From Brachionus rotundiformis (Eukaryota; Rotifera; Eurotatoria; Ploima; Brachionidae), in NCBI GenBank assembly GCA_016802295.1, contig JAESIW010000137.1, forward strand, positions 6,377,130-6,441,129: 64,000 nucleotides of DNA. The letters are read 5' to 3'. Shown here one piece after another: positions 23,201 to 33,442 of this stretch. The stretch's first letter is position 1. Each line of letters starts with the position of its first letter. Both the position numbers and the translations under genes were made by a program. Under the pieces are notes generated by a model. That model did not search any database and was not told the origin of the DNA. It saw nothing but the letters and a program-made list of their open reading frames with translations.

Positions 23201-24430
23201 ACATATTTACACATAATTCCGTATTTTCATTTGATAATTGATAATTACAACAGTTCAATAAACTTTCTAAGGAAACTTTAAGACAATAATTCGATGAAGA
23301 TTTAGAAAGATTTGTATTTGAAGATGTATGAAATTTGTGCTCAAATTTTTGCTTTTAATAATAATATTAAATATCATCTTTGATAATTTTTAAACACTTA
23401 CGAAAAAGCTATCATTAATTTGTTCTTCTTTTGATGAAACTGAGTTAAAAGTAGGTAGAGTTTGATTATTAATTTCGCTATTTTTTTTCAATTCTTCGAA
23501 TAAAAATAAAGTTGTACTATCTGAATGTTGCAAACGATTATAATTTGAATCGAAAGCAATGACGTCTAGTCCAAGAATGCAGTTTCCTTGTAAAATTTTG
23601 CTGATATTTGATTTTTTTAAGTCTCTTATTTCATCCTAAAATCAAGAAAAAAATTAAAATTAAAGTAATTAAAATAAAAATTTTACAATTGATGCTCTAT
23701 TTTCAACAATAACATTTTTTAAATTCAATCCATTTTTGAAATATCCCATTAGACAATGATTTTTTTTTTGATGCTCAATTTCCTTTATTCAGTCAATATA
23801 ATTTAGCAAAGATATATTTTTAAAGACTTACGTCAAATTTTTCTAACCAGATTGATGCCCATTCTTTTAAAACTCCTTCGATCTCATTCACCGATTTATC
23901 TCTAAAAACGTTTAATAAAATTATAATTATTTATATCAAATTCGTGATTCAAATTTTTTAATAATTTCTAATTTTATGTTTTTGTTTGAATATTTCTTTT
24001 TTTCTAAAAAACTAATTTGATAAGAACATATCGTATCATTTAATCAGATAATGCAAAAAAAAATATAAACAAAATATTACTTAAAATCAAGTTTTTCTTT
24101 TTCAAATAATTTTATAAATGATTTGGGAAAAATTCCTTTTTCTTCTGGATTGTATTTTTTACATCCTCTATACCATTCTTGTTTGAATTAAGATATTTTT
24201 CAATTCTAGATTAATTATATTTTACCTTCAGATTCCTCAAAAATTTGTATAATATCTCCTATCTTTATCTTCAAAAACAATTGATTTTCGCCATTAAAAT
24301 TGTTAATTGCTAAGATTAAAATTAAAACAGAATACTTTTAATTGACAAGAATAAGGTATTATAAACAAGAAGAAATATTACCTATTCCGTTTTTTCTTTT
24401 TTGATCTAAGAATAGCTTCCAAACCCCCAT
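17294..24430 (-). CDS. DOCK: DOCK-family Rac guanine-nucleotide exchange factor (SH3, DHR-1, DHR-2)
   Basis: This multi-exon gene begins at an ATG at 24430-24428. An N-terminal SH3 domain is split over three exons (MGVWKLFLDQKRKNGI; LKIKIGDIIQIFEESEG; EWYRGCKKYNPEEKGIFPKS). Next come the LREWSxIW-like segment (VLKEWASIWLEKFD) and the linker region. The lipid-binding DHR-1/C2 domain lies at about 22500-21670 (FPEIIMPG, NEFYITIIGGEFQKA, KDKNKILGVSYLQI). A helical-repeat middle spans about 21620-19420, with exons at 21619-20711, 20553-20230 and 20172-19423. The catalytic DHR-2 domain lies at about 19330-18000 (LGLAWEKAFEFSKILRG, YFLVGFYGKKFP, EISPIQNAINIVNER, GTIDPGVLGGLPKY). The tail has an SH3-ligand run, KAPPKPPKMKN. 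Proteins of this group bind ELMO through the SH3 side and load GTP on Rac. The SH3 places it in DOCK-A/B; I cannot choose between them. Introns are about 45-70 nt. Confidence 0.93.
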
Positions 24431-24489
24431 TTTAAAATAAAATAAATTTTTCTATTATATCCAAAAAATTTAAATACTTTATTTCAATA

Positions 24490-24616
24490 TAAATATGCTA
24501 ATCATTTTTATCATATTTCAAAGTAATTTATTCACTAAAAAAATACTTATATTTGTCGCGTGTTTTTAAAGTTTAAAAATTAAATGAAAAAATTTCATAA
24601 AATAGATAATTTTTTC
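24490..24616 (+). repeat. Direct repeat, copy 1 (duplicate of the QTRT1 5' region)
   Basis: This copy differs from 28413-28540 by one base in an A run and one substitution, by eye. It lies only 60 bp upstream of the DOCK start codon. It includes a copy of the first ATG and 12 codons of the upstream QTRT1 frame, followed by a stop. Confidence 0.9.
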
Positions 24617-25680
24617 GCTTAAGAGATCCAAAAAACAGTTGTTTGGACGAAATTGATTTAATGGCAAAAGTTTCTAAGGTCTTACATTTTAAAATGGGTC
24701 ATATTTAAAATAAAATATAGTTTATTTTGTTGTCATATTTATAAAATATCTGCATTCAAATTAATGCAAAAAGAGATTCTTGAACTTAAATTTTAATGTG
24801 TTGAAAATTTCTTTTTTATTTAATAATTAAAGAACATTGCATAAAAGATTATTCGAAATTATTTAAATATAAAACTAATTTTTCTAATTTCTCATAGATC
24901 AAGTTCACATGCCAAAAAGGATCTTTAAACTATCCGAAAGCTTTGAAAATAGCAGGCTTAGGAAAATTTACAATCCAATCAAAGAAAAAATACCAAAGCA
25001 TAATTTAACATAATTTTATTAACTTAATTCTGCACTTGCCGAATCTCAAAGTATTAAAGATAAATCAGAAAAGCCAAGATTCATCTACAATTTTGATTAA
25101 AACAAAAAAGAAGAAAAATCTTTTCCAGTAAACAAAGTCGAATACAATTCAAAATATTATTTACAATGCATCTAGTTCTAAAGTAGAAAAGGCAAAACCA
25201 CAAGCAAATTTGGAAATCATCGGTTATAACAGTAAAGTTGAAGACAATGAATTTGAGAAAACAAATTACAAAAAATTAATGTCAAAGGAAATAAAATTTA
25301 CATTAGAATAAGATGAACTTCTAATTTAAAGTCTTAATGATTTTGAAAATAAAAATTTTTAATTTATGTTTTTTTTTAATTTTAATTATAACTTTAAAAA
25401 TGTATTTATCATTGTATTTTTGAATTCAAATTTTAATTAAACTTTAAATTAATTTAAAACAAGAATTTTAGAAAAATATTGATTTATTTGTAAGATAAAA
25501 TAGATAATACTTTTAAATTTTTTTTTCAAGTTTATTTTCTATAAAAATCGAATCAAATTCTTAAAAAAAATTATTTATAATACCAATTATTTAACAATCC
25601 TAAGTATTTTCATATCAATTATTTAGGTTCTAATATATATTAAAAAATTCAAAAAATAAAATTAGTATAGTTTTTTTCTG
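24617..25680. other. Sequence inside the repeat-flanked segment, no intact gene
   Basis: AT-rich. The plus strand at about 24890-25320 has Lys/Ser-rich coding-like runs (for example NPIKEKIPKHN and SSSKVEKAKPQANLEII) broken by stops, which may be a decayed ORF. Nothing was identified. Confidence 0.4.
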
Positions 25681-25681
25681 T

Positions 25682-26565
25682 TTATGTTCTTTCGCTTCGC
25701 CATTCTTTCCATCTTGAAACAATAATTCTAATCAAATTTGTAGGAATAACAATATTTATAAACTGTCCTTCATCTCCATCGAAATCTTCGGCTCTTAATC
25801 TAAATTGAATACTATCTTCTAAATTGTTTTGGTTAATTTCATAATCAAAATATATTTCGGCATTATTGTCCGAAATAAACTTTTCAATGTCAATAATAAA
25901 ACGAGGTACTTCGGTTTTGCAACCTTGTGGACAAACTATATCAAAATGTCTTTTTAATTTTCTATTTTTTCTAGCCTCTAAAAACAGTTTTTTTTCTCAT
26001 TCTCGATTGGAAGTTTTCGTCTTAATATAATTAATCTAGCTTTAAAAAATTCACTTTCACGGTCAATATAAAATCCGACCGCATAAATCGTGTCAGTAAA
26101 CTCGGACAAATAAATTAAAAGTTCCATTATTAGTGTTTTAAAGCTCTCTGAACCATGAGCTACTTCTAATACGAGTGGGTAAGTACGTGGATTATTTGAT
26201 TCATCAATTATTACGCAATCAGCGTGTTTATCAATTATTCTACCACATTCAAAAACGTCAACAAATGGGACACTGCATTCAGTATATCGAAAATATTTTT
26301 GAGAATTTTGATCACTGAAGGACTGAACACTTTTAATGATTTGATCGCCTATGAGATTTTTGGACACGTCGTGGGTATCACCAGATGACGCCGTAATAAT
26401 TAAATTACTATTAATTATTAAATAATCACACATATCAGAAAGCTCCTCTTCTGAAAACTCATTTACAGATCCAATTATAACGTCTTCATTTGCTGTTCCT
26501 GACTGTAACAATTCGAAAGCTTCTAAATACTTTTTGCTTTTAATGGATTCGATAACTTTTGACAT
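25682..26565 (-). pseudogene. Orphan gene with one frameshift; possible PD-(D/E)XK-like fold
   Basis: The start codon at 26565-26563 opens 195 codons ending KKNCF at 25978. The coding signal then continues one frame over to a stop at 25682-25684 (RHFDIVCPQGCKTEVPRFII ... IIVSRWKEWRSERT). The shift falls in a run of eight A (minus strand, about 25989-25996). One more A would join the two into about 294 residues, so a sequencing or assembly error is as likely as a real mutation. The N-terminus is helical and acidic. The middle has CVIIDESNN...YPLVLEVAHGSES, a weak D...E-x-A pattern with a following helix that recalls Uma2/restriction-endonuclease-like families; this is a guess. The gene is intronless and sits inside the segment flanked by the 127-bp direct repeats. 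Confidence 0.6.
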
Positions 26566-27940
26566 CTATTAATTAAAATTAATAAAAATTGAAAAAAAAA
26601 CTTTAAAATTTGCATTATAGCTTAAAAAGATTATTATTAAGAGGATTTTAAATTTTTATTCATCAAAAATTAACTCATATAGCTTATATTCTATTCTGTT
26701 ACGTAAAACAATGTACAATATACATCAACTATGAGTTTGTAGCCGGTACAAAAAGTTTTAATCCGGTACACTTGTAAGTCAAAAAATTAATACATAAAAA
26801 AATTAACCCGTGGCCTAAAACAATTTTCCGGATAAGTACCGGGTCAAATAAGTATGGTTTACGGTAAGTTAGGAAAAAACTTAAAATATGATGCTCAATA
26901 TTTTGTAATCAAAAGTCAGCAGTTGAGAACCATTCTTATAAATTATGGAAATTATTATTCTATTTTAGTTTTTTAAATTAAATCTTAAATATTCCAATAA
27001 TAATATTAATTTTTAGGACGAATCAAATTGTTAAATTAAATTATCAAAAAATTGGACCAAAAAATAAAAATTTTCAGCGGTTTTAAATGCTGTTGAATCG
27101 CTCTATATTATTGTCTTTTGTAACATTTAAATAAAAAGAATCTAATTAATTAAAGGCTAAATTTCCAAAAAAATTATAAACTATCGAATATTTTTTAATT
27201 TAAATTAATTTGAAATAAATAATAAAAATAGATCAAGATTTTGAATTGTTTTTTTTTACACTTACACGAAATTATTAATTAAAATTTATTTGAGAAGCAA
27301 GTGCAATACGTGACCATTCCGGCTCACTTGATTGAATCTTGATTGAATTTTTCAATTACCAAATTCACTTGAGTGCATAAATTTTGCATTTGTTTATTCC
27401 ACGATAGCAAACATTGAGAAACTTTCAATGGTCCTTTAAGTGTTCATTTTAACCAAGACAAACAAAGTTATTTTAAATTCGAAATGAATTTTGAAAAACA
27501 TGATTAATTGCTTTAAAACAAATTGGATATCATCAGCCGTTTTATTTTTGAATTTTTAGTAAATTATACATATATAGCAAAATAATTTCATCATGTAGCT
27601 TGAATTCCTATTTTTGATTAAACTAACTGTTCTATTCCAATTTTGGAAATTTTAGCCTAATTCAGTATAAAAAAATATATTTTAATTATTAATTAGTTGT
27701 ATGTAGCCCAAAACAGTGATTGATACAAAAAATTTCTTACCATAAATACCACTTATTCATCAGTTTATTAAATGCTGCATAAAGAATTTTAAATTTACAT
27801 TTTAAAGCTCTATTTAAAAATTGTTGAAAAAAGATTGTAATTAGTAAAAAATTGAAAAATTTTACCTTGTCTTTTGAAACCTGTGGCATTGTAGGGTTTA
27901 ATCTTTCGTTACCAATTTTTGATCTGTTAAATAAGACCTA
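26566..27940. other. AT-rich sequence, probably body of a degraded transposon
   Basis: No reading frame is recognised. A few GC-bearing motifs stand out: ccggtaca occurs twice near 26737-26770, and its inverse gtaccggg near 26835. Because a Tc1/mariner C-terminus follows at 27975, part of this stretch may be its decayed upstream portion. Confidence 0.4.
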
Positions 27941-27974
27941 AAGAATTATTGGAGAAGATCTAAAGATTAGTGTT

Positions 27975-28160
27975 CTTCCATGGCTAGCAAGAAGTCCTGA
28001 TCTGACTTAGCAACTTGGCTGAGTTAAAGAAGGCCGTGGTCAAGGAATGGCAAGAACTCCCCCCCCTCCCCCTCAATTTGCGTAAATTTAGTCGAGTCTA
28101 TGCCAAAAAGACGCGAAATATGCATAAAAGCCAAAGAAGGTCATTTTAAATATTGAAATT
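27975..28160 (+). pseudogene. Tc1/mariner transposase C-terminal relic
   Basis: The plus strand reads VLPWLARSPDLT, the DDE motif region normally ending SPDLNPIE, then stops. After a frame change it reads ESMPKRREICIKAKEGHFKY followed by a stop, which is the Tc1/mariner C-terminus (SMPRR...I.AKGG.TKY). The rest of the transposase and the terminal repeats could not be recognised. An out-of-place C-rich run, cccccccctcccc at about 28057-28070, lies between the two pieces. Confidence 0.7.
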
Positions 28161-28412
28161 TAGTTGTTTTTTTTTATGTTTTAAACTTTTGGGACACACC
28201 AAGTTTATTGCTAATTTAATTGTATATAAAAAAGTGATTATATGAAAGTGTTTTTATGCTTTTCTTTTAAATATTTTTCATGCATAAAACTTATAAATAG
28301 TTAATTTCTCAAAATTAAAAATTTTTTCAATAAAAATTCGATTTCATGATTAAATTTTTAATTTTTTAATTTATTTAATAAAAAAAAAACATAAACTTTT
28401 AGGGACTGACTG

Positions 28413-28540
28413 TAAATATGCTAATCATTTTTATCATATTTCAAAGTAATTTATTCACTAAAAAAAATACTTATATTTGTCGCGTGTTTTTAAAGTTTAA
28501 AAATTAAATGAAAAAATTTCATAAAATAGATTATTTTTTC
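28413..28540 (+). repeat. Direct repeat, copy 2 (QTRT1 5' region)
   Basis: This is the second copy of the 127-bp repeat described at 24490-24616. It contains the immediate upstream sequence and first codons of the longer QTRT1 frame. Confidence 0.9.
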
Positions 28541-30133
28541 ATTAATTTTAAAAGAAATTTTACTATCAATCACCTTTTAATGTCTGCAATAGATACAAGC
28601 TACAATCAGCCAGATTATCCTTTAAAATTTGATATTTTAAAAAAATGTTCTTCCTCAAAAGCAAGAATAAGCAAAATACATCTACCGCATGCACAGTTAG
28701 AGACTCCTCAATTTATGCCTGTTGGAACACAAGGTGCTTTGAAAGGTATCCTTCCAACACAAATTAACGATCTAAAATGTAATCTAATCCTGGGTAATAC
28801 TTATCATCTAGGAAATCGTCCTGTATAACTAAATTATTCTAAAAAAATTTATAATATCTTTTTAATAAAGGGTACTAATATATTGAATCAGGCTGGTGGA
28901 TTACACAATTTTATGAATTGGAATGGTGCTTTGTTGACAGATTCTGGTGGTTTTCAAATGGTCTCTTTACTCAAATTGGCTAAGGTAACCGAAGAAGGTG
29001 TAGCTTTTCAAAGTCCTCATGATAACTCGCTAATGATGCTAACTCCTGAAAAATCAATGGAAATTCAAAATTCAATTGGTGCTGATATCATAATGCAGTT
29101 AGATGATGTAGTTAGCAGCACACTAGATGATCCTGAGAGAATGGAAGAAGCAATGTTAAGATCAATTAGATGGTTAGACAGATGCATTCAATCTCACAAA
29201 AGGAAGAATGAACAAAATCTTTTTCCAATTGTTCAAGGTGGTTTAAATATGAAATTAAGGGAGATATCTGCCAAAGAATTAATTAAAAGAAATACTTCTG
29301 GCTACGCAATTGGTGGGCTTTCAGGAGGAGAGTCAAAAGACGATTTTTGGAAAGCAGTGTCTTTGAGTACTGATTTACTGCCGATTGAAAAACCAAGATA
29401 CTTGATGGGAGTAGGGTATTTTTAAACAAAAGATTTAAAATTATTTAATTTTTTTTGAAAAAAATTTAGTTTTGCAATTGATTTAATTGTTTGTGTAGCG
29501 CTTGGTTGTGATTTATTTGATTGTGTTTTCCCAACTAGAACAGCAGTAAGATATGATTTTTTGTTACAAATAAAAATTATCATTTTTTTATTTTTTTGAT
29601 AATTTGATGTTTATAAGATTAATTTTCTTAATATTAAAATATTTCATTTTATTTACATAACTAAAGATTTAAAATATTTTCTTTTATTTTGATAATTTTT
29701 TTACGAAAGAGATTTGGTTGCGCATTAGTTGATGAGGGTCAATTGAACTTAAAAAAGAATGTTTATGCGATTGATGAAAAAAATATAGATACAAATTGCT
29801 ATTGTTTCACTTGCAAAACTTATTCAAGGGCTTATTTGCATATGCTTCTAAATTCAGAAGAAGTAACTGCTTGTCAGCTTATTTCTATTCACAATGTTGC
29901 TTATCAAGTAGTATTTTAGTTTTTTTAATTATAAATTTTATTTCAAAATTTGTAATAAGATGAGATTAATGGAGAGAATACGTGAATCTATTAAAAATGA
30001 CAGTTTTCCTGAATTTGTAAAAAAGTTCGTCATTAGATATTATACAACTGAAACAGACAAAAAAAATGAAATAAAAAAAATTCCAGAATGGATTATTGAA
30101 GCTCTTAATTCAGTGAATATCAAAATACTGTAA
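28508..30133 (+). CDS. QTRT1: Queuine tRNA-ribosyltransferase catalytic subunit (TGT)
   Basis: The enzyme swaps guanine 34 for queuine in tRNA(Asp, Asn, His, Tyr). There are five exons: 28508 (or 28580)-28822, 28871-29415, 29470-29545, 29710-29907 and 29960-30133. Splicing keeps the frame throughout. Signatures include TPQFMPVGTQGALKGI, LILGNTYHLGNRP, LLTDSGGFQM (catalytic Asp region), QGG, GGLSGGES and MGVGF. LGCDLFDCVFPTRTARFG carries the nucleophile Asp and the tRNA-contact loop. CYCFTCKTYSRAYLHML is the Cys3-His zinc site. From the second Met (28580) the protein is about 411 residues, close to the usual length. The upstream ATG at 28508 would add 24 Lys/Phe/Asn-rich residues, possibly a mitochondrial leader. 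The partner QTRT2 is not in the window. Confidence 0.96.
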
Positions 30134-30880
30134 AAAAATCAAATAATGAACAATAAAGACTTAAATAAATTTGTTGCTTTAATATATTGAATATCTTTTA
30201 TTTTTTTTTCCTGTTTCAAAATCTTATTTCAAGGGTTTTAAAAAAAATTATTTTTTCTCTTGCTAACAAGCATTAAAAAATATATATTGTTTGATTACAG
30301 ATATAGGAATTTGAATTTGATAATCAATTCACAACATCATTTCAATTTAATGAGTTTATCCTTAGATATTTAAATTAATATTTAATTCAATTTAAATAAT
30401 TTAAATGAAACACGTTTTACACGTAAATTTGAAAAATTAATTATTTTATAATAAGCTAATAAATTTAAAAATTTATAAATCAACCTAATCAATTAATTAA
30501 GAAAATATTTTTGTTAAATTTTTTATTTTTAAAATTACGTAACATGTAAAGCGTGTTACAAATTATATTTAAAATTGATCATCGAATTCAAAATGTACAA
30601 ATAAAAACATATAAAACAAAGTTCAATTTTGATTAAATTATGAAAAAATTTTATTTTAGGGAAAAGCCGTGAACTAAATTTTAAAAAAATTAAAAGTACA
30701 TAATAGTAACAAATGAGGCTAGCATAATAGATTCAATCGAAAGCACAATAGATTATTTTTTAGTTTATTTTTGATGTTAATTATTATAAATATGCTAAAT
30801 TAATAAATAAAAAGAATTAAAATCCGAAACTTATATTTGTTTAAATTTAAAATCTACAAACAATTTTATAATCTCTTTCG
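30134..30880. other. Convergent intergenic region
   Basis: This lies between the 3' ends of QTRT1 and the Toll-like receptor gene. An aataaa-type signal at about 30150 and 30166 (caataaag, aataaatt) follows the QTRT1 stop. Nothing else was recognised. Confidence 0.5.
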
Positions 30881-33070
30881 TTAAGTAATTTCTTTTTTCT
30901 TTTTTTTATTTTCTTTGGTTAATATTAATGTATCAACGTTTTGTTCTTTATTCCATCTATCAAATTCATTTTCTATCTCGAATGAATTTGTAAATTTTGA
31001 TGATTCTTTTTCTTTAGGGGAATATTCGTTATTTAATCGTAGAATTTCGTACTTATTTTCTCTTTTTTTTGGTTTATCTTTACTTATGGTCGAATTAATC
31101 TTAAAAGGCTTCGTTTTAATAGTACCTGTATTTGGACTATCGTCCTGATTCGTATTGGGTATAGAAATTATTGGCCTATCAATGTAGTATGGATCAAAAT
31201 TAATGTCATCATTTGGTCTTGGAAGATAATCAATTGAGATTATTGGCTGAATTGATCTACCACTACTATTGGTGTACAAAAAATAAGCTAATTTTTTCCA
31301 AAAAAAAATTTCATCATTTTCAAGAGATATAAAATTCGGTATTTGTAACTTTTCGGTAAAGTACTCATTAACTTCCTCGTCGCATATGTCATGCATTTGA
31401 ATCGCAATAAATCTTGTTTTTTCACGAGTTATTTGAAAAGTTGTATACTGACGAAATTCATCATTACTCCATTCTTTCATTAAGAAAGCATCTGATAAAA
31501 TAAATAAAATACAGCTAGATCGATTCATATTTGTTTTGGTATCATTTCCAAATATTTCGTCAGATTTGTTATCCATATCATAATGTAATTTGTAGTTTAC
31601 TAATAAATTGTGATCAGTTATAAATGGAATTAGTTTTTGGTGTACCCAATTTTCATTAACTCTATTAAAGCTAATGAAAAGATCATATTCTTTATCTCTC
31701 TTTACTCCACTTTTACATGGGCATATCTGATAAAAGAAAGGAAAGCAATCAAAGCAGATTGCTAGAATTTCTATCGGACATAAGAAATACATTAACAATA
31801 GAAATAAGAACAGAATACCTATTAGACCAATAATGTATCCTGCTATTTGGGAATCATTAAAACTATCTAAGCTAGTTTCGTTTAATGTTTTAGTTGGTTC
31901 ATTTAATAAATTTTGAGGAATGACAAAACCTAATGTCGTTGTTTGAATTGTAGTAGTTTGAGTAGTTGTTGAAGTTGTTGTTGTAGAAGTTGAAGTTGAA
32001 GTAGTTATAATAAATGGACAATTTGCGTCAGTAAATGCAAAATCAACAAGACAGTCCTTGTCAGTATTTAGTTCTAGAAAATTAAAAATACTTTGTCCTA
32101 AATATTTCGAATTTGTGCATGTTGCTTTGAATATATTATTATCAGTGTTGAAAAAATTCTTTGTAGATAGTGATAGGAAAAAATTCAAAAAGTTAAATGA
32201 AGTGCTACAATTACATTCTAAAGGATTTTCATCGATTCTTAATGTATATAGTAGTCTTATGAAAAATAAAAATGTGGTCTCATTACATATACTATACAAT
32301 TTTAAAATATCGTCATCAAATTTTTTAATCAAGTTATACCTTAAATCTATCAAAGATGCTTCAGCTAAACTCGAGTATATCAATTCACTATCTATCTTAA
32401 AATTAATATCATTTTTAAAAACTGCAATTTTGTTAAATCTTAGGTCAAGAGTTTTAATTTGTTTTAAATAAAAATACCACATATCGAGCTCCTTAATAAG
32501 ATTACCTTGTAAATATAAATTTTGCAAGTTATCTAATTTATAAGGAAATAGATTCAAAGGAATTTGTTCTATTAGATTATAGCTCAAATCTAAATCTATT
32601 AGCTTAGAATTGAAATTAAAAGCGTTTTCGCTTAAATATTGTATTCTATTTGAAGATAAATTAAGTTTACTTAAATCAAATAAACATGAAAATAACGACC
32701 CTGTGATGTTACTTGCTATTTGGTTATTTGACAGGTCTAAAATTCTAAGCTTATTGTAAGTACATAGATTTCCAGGAAATGTTTGTAAATTTGAATTTTT
32801 AATTATTATTGTCTCCAAAGTTGCTACGTTAATATTATTTAAGTAATTGGTTAGATTAATTGAATTTGAGCCATCACATTCAACTTGAAAAAAGTTTAAA
32901 GTTAGATTGCAATTGCATTGATTTGGACATAGCTGCGATAGGTTGAAACAAAATTGAATTGAAAAATAGATAAATTTTATTATAACGAATTTGAATTTCA
33001 TTTGTTTAGCTTTCACATTGGAATATAAATTATTAGATCTTTTTTTTAGAAAATTTTGAAGAAATAACAC
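30881..33070 (-). CDS. Toll-like receptor (LRR, transmembrane, TIR), single exon
   Basis: This is a type I membrane receptor of 729 codons, intronless. A better start is the internal Met at 33001, which opens directly on a signal peptide (MKFKFVIIKFIYFSIQFCF). Order: LRR N-cap (CPNQCNCNLTLNFFQVEC); about seven leucine-rich repeats (LRILDLSNNQIA, LSKLNLSSNRIQYLS, LIDLDLSYNLIEQIP, and so on); LRR C-cap (NPLECNCSTSF...C...DKDC). Then come a Thr/Ser stalk at about 31945-32010, a membrane helix at about 31785-31855 and a juxtamembrane Cys cluster. The TIR domain is at about 31250-31700 (EYDLFISF box 1; SCILFILSDAFL; FFWKKLAYFLY with the box 3 FW). The usual RDxxPG box 2 is not recognisable; KSDEIFGND occupies its place. 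A Lys-rich tail follows. By family it senses ligands outside the cell and recruits TIR adaptors. Few LRRs and one C-cap suggest the single-cysteine-cluster type. Confidence 0.93.
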   Translation of the reverse strand: MLFLQNFLKKRSNNLYSNVKAKQMKFKFVIIKFIYFSIQFCFNLSQLCPNQCNCNLTLNFFQVECDGSNSINLTNYLNNINVATLETIIIKNSNLQTFPGNLCTYNKLRILDLSNNQIASNITGSLFSCLFDLSKLNLSSNRIQYLSENAFNFNSKLIDLDLSYNLIEQIPLNLFPYKLDNLQNLYLQGNLIKELDMWYFYLKQIKTLDLRFNKIAVFKNDINFKIDSELIYSSLAEASLIDLRYNLIKKFDDDILKLYSICNETTFLFFIRLLYTLRIDENPLECNCSTSFNFLNFFLSLSTKNFFNTDNNIFKATCTNSKYLGQSIFNFLELNTDKDCLVDFAFTDANCPFIITTSTSTSTTTTSTTTQTTTIQTTTLGFVIPQNLLNEPTKTLNETSLDSFNDSQIAGYIIGLIGILFLFLLLMYFLCPIEILAICFDCFPFFYQICPCKSGVKRDKEYDLFISFNRVNENWVHQKLIPFITDHNLLVNYKLHYDMDNKSDEIFGNDTKTNMNRSSCILFILSDAFLMKEWSNDEFRQYTTFQITREKTRFIAIQMHDICDEEVNEYFTEKLQIPNFISLENDEIFFWKKLAYFLYTNSSGRSIQPIISIDYLPRPNDDINFDPYYIDRPIISIPNTNQDDSPNTGTIKTKPFKINSTISKDKPKKRENKYEILRLNNEYSPKEKESSKFTNSFEIENEFDRWNKEQNVDTLILTKENKKKKKEIT

Positions 33071-33442
33071 GGTTCTTCAACATTACCTTTGTTGTTTAGG
33101 TTACAAATTTATGCAAAAAAAAGCTTAAGTACTAAAATATCGAAGTAACTATGCAACTACAAATATTTTTATTTAAAACTTTTCAAATATTAAGCGTTTA
33201 TTTAAGATTGAAAATGTTTAATTATGATTCAATAGTCAATAAAAAAAGTTTAATTTTTTTTTCAAATATTAAATATTGATATAATATATAACGAGCATAG
33301 TTTTTTGGTTTTTTTCTTAGATTGTTGCTAAATTAAAAATAAATAATAAATGACTAAAATATAATCGATTTTTTTATTCGTAATTTATTAAATTTTGAAT
33401 TCTAAATTTTTCAAAATTTTTCTTTTTTCCAAAATATCAATA
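33071..33442. other. Intergenic sequence
   Basis: AT-rich gap between the Toll-like receptor start and the ornithine decarboxylase stop. It must hold the receptor promoter. No specific site was recognised. Confidence 0.5.

Noticed and set aside
32058..32471. Plus-strand frame of 137 codons
   Set aside because: It is antisense to the leucine-rich repeats of the Toll-like receptor.
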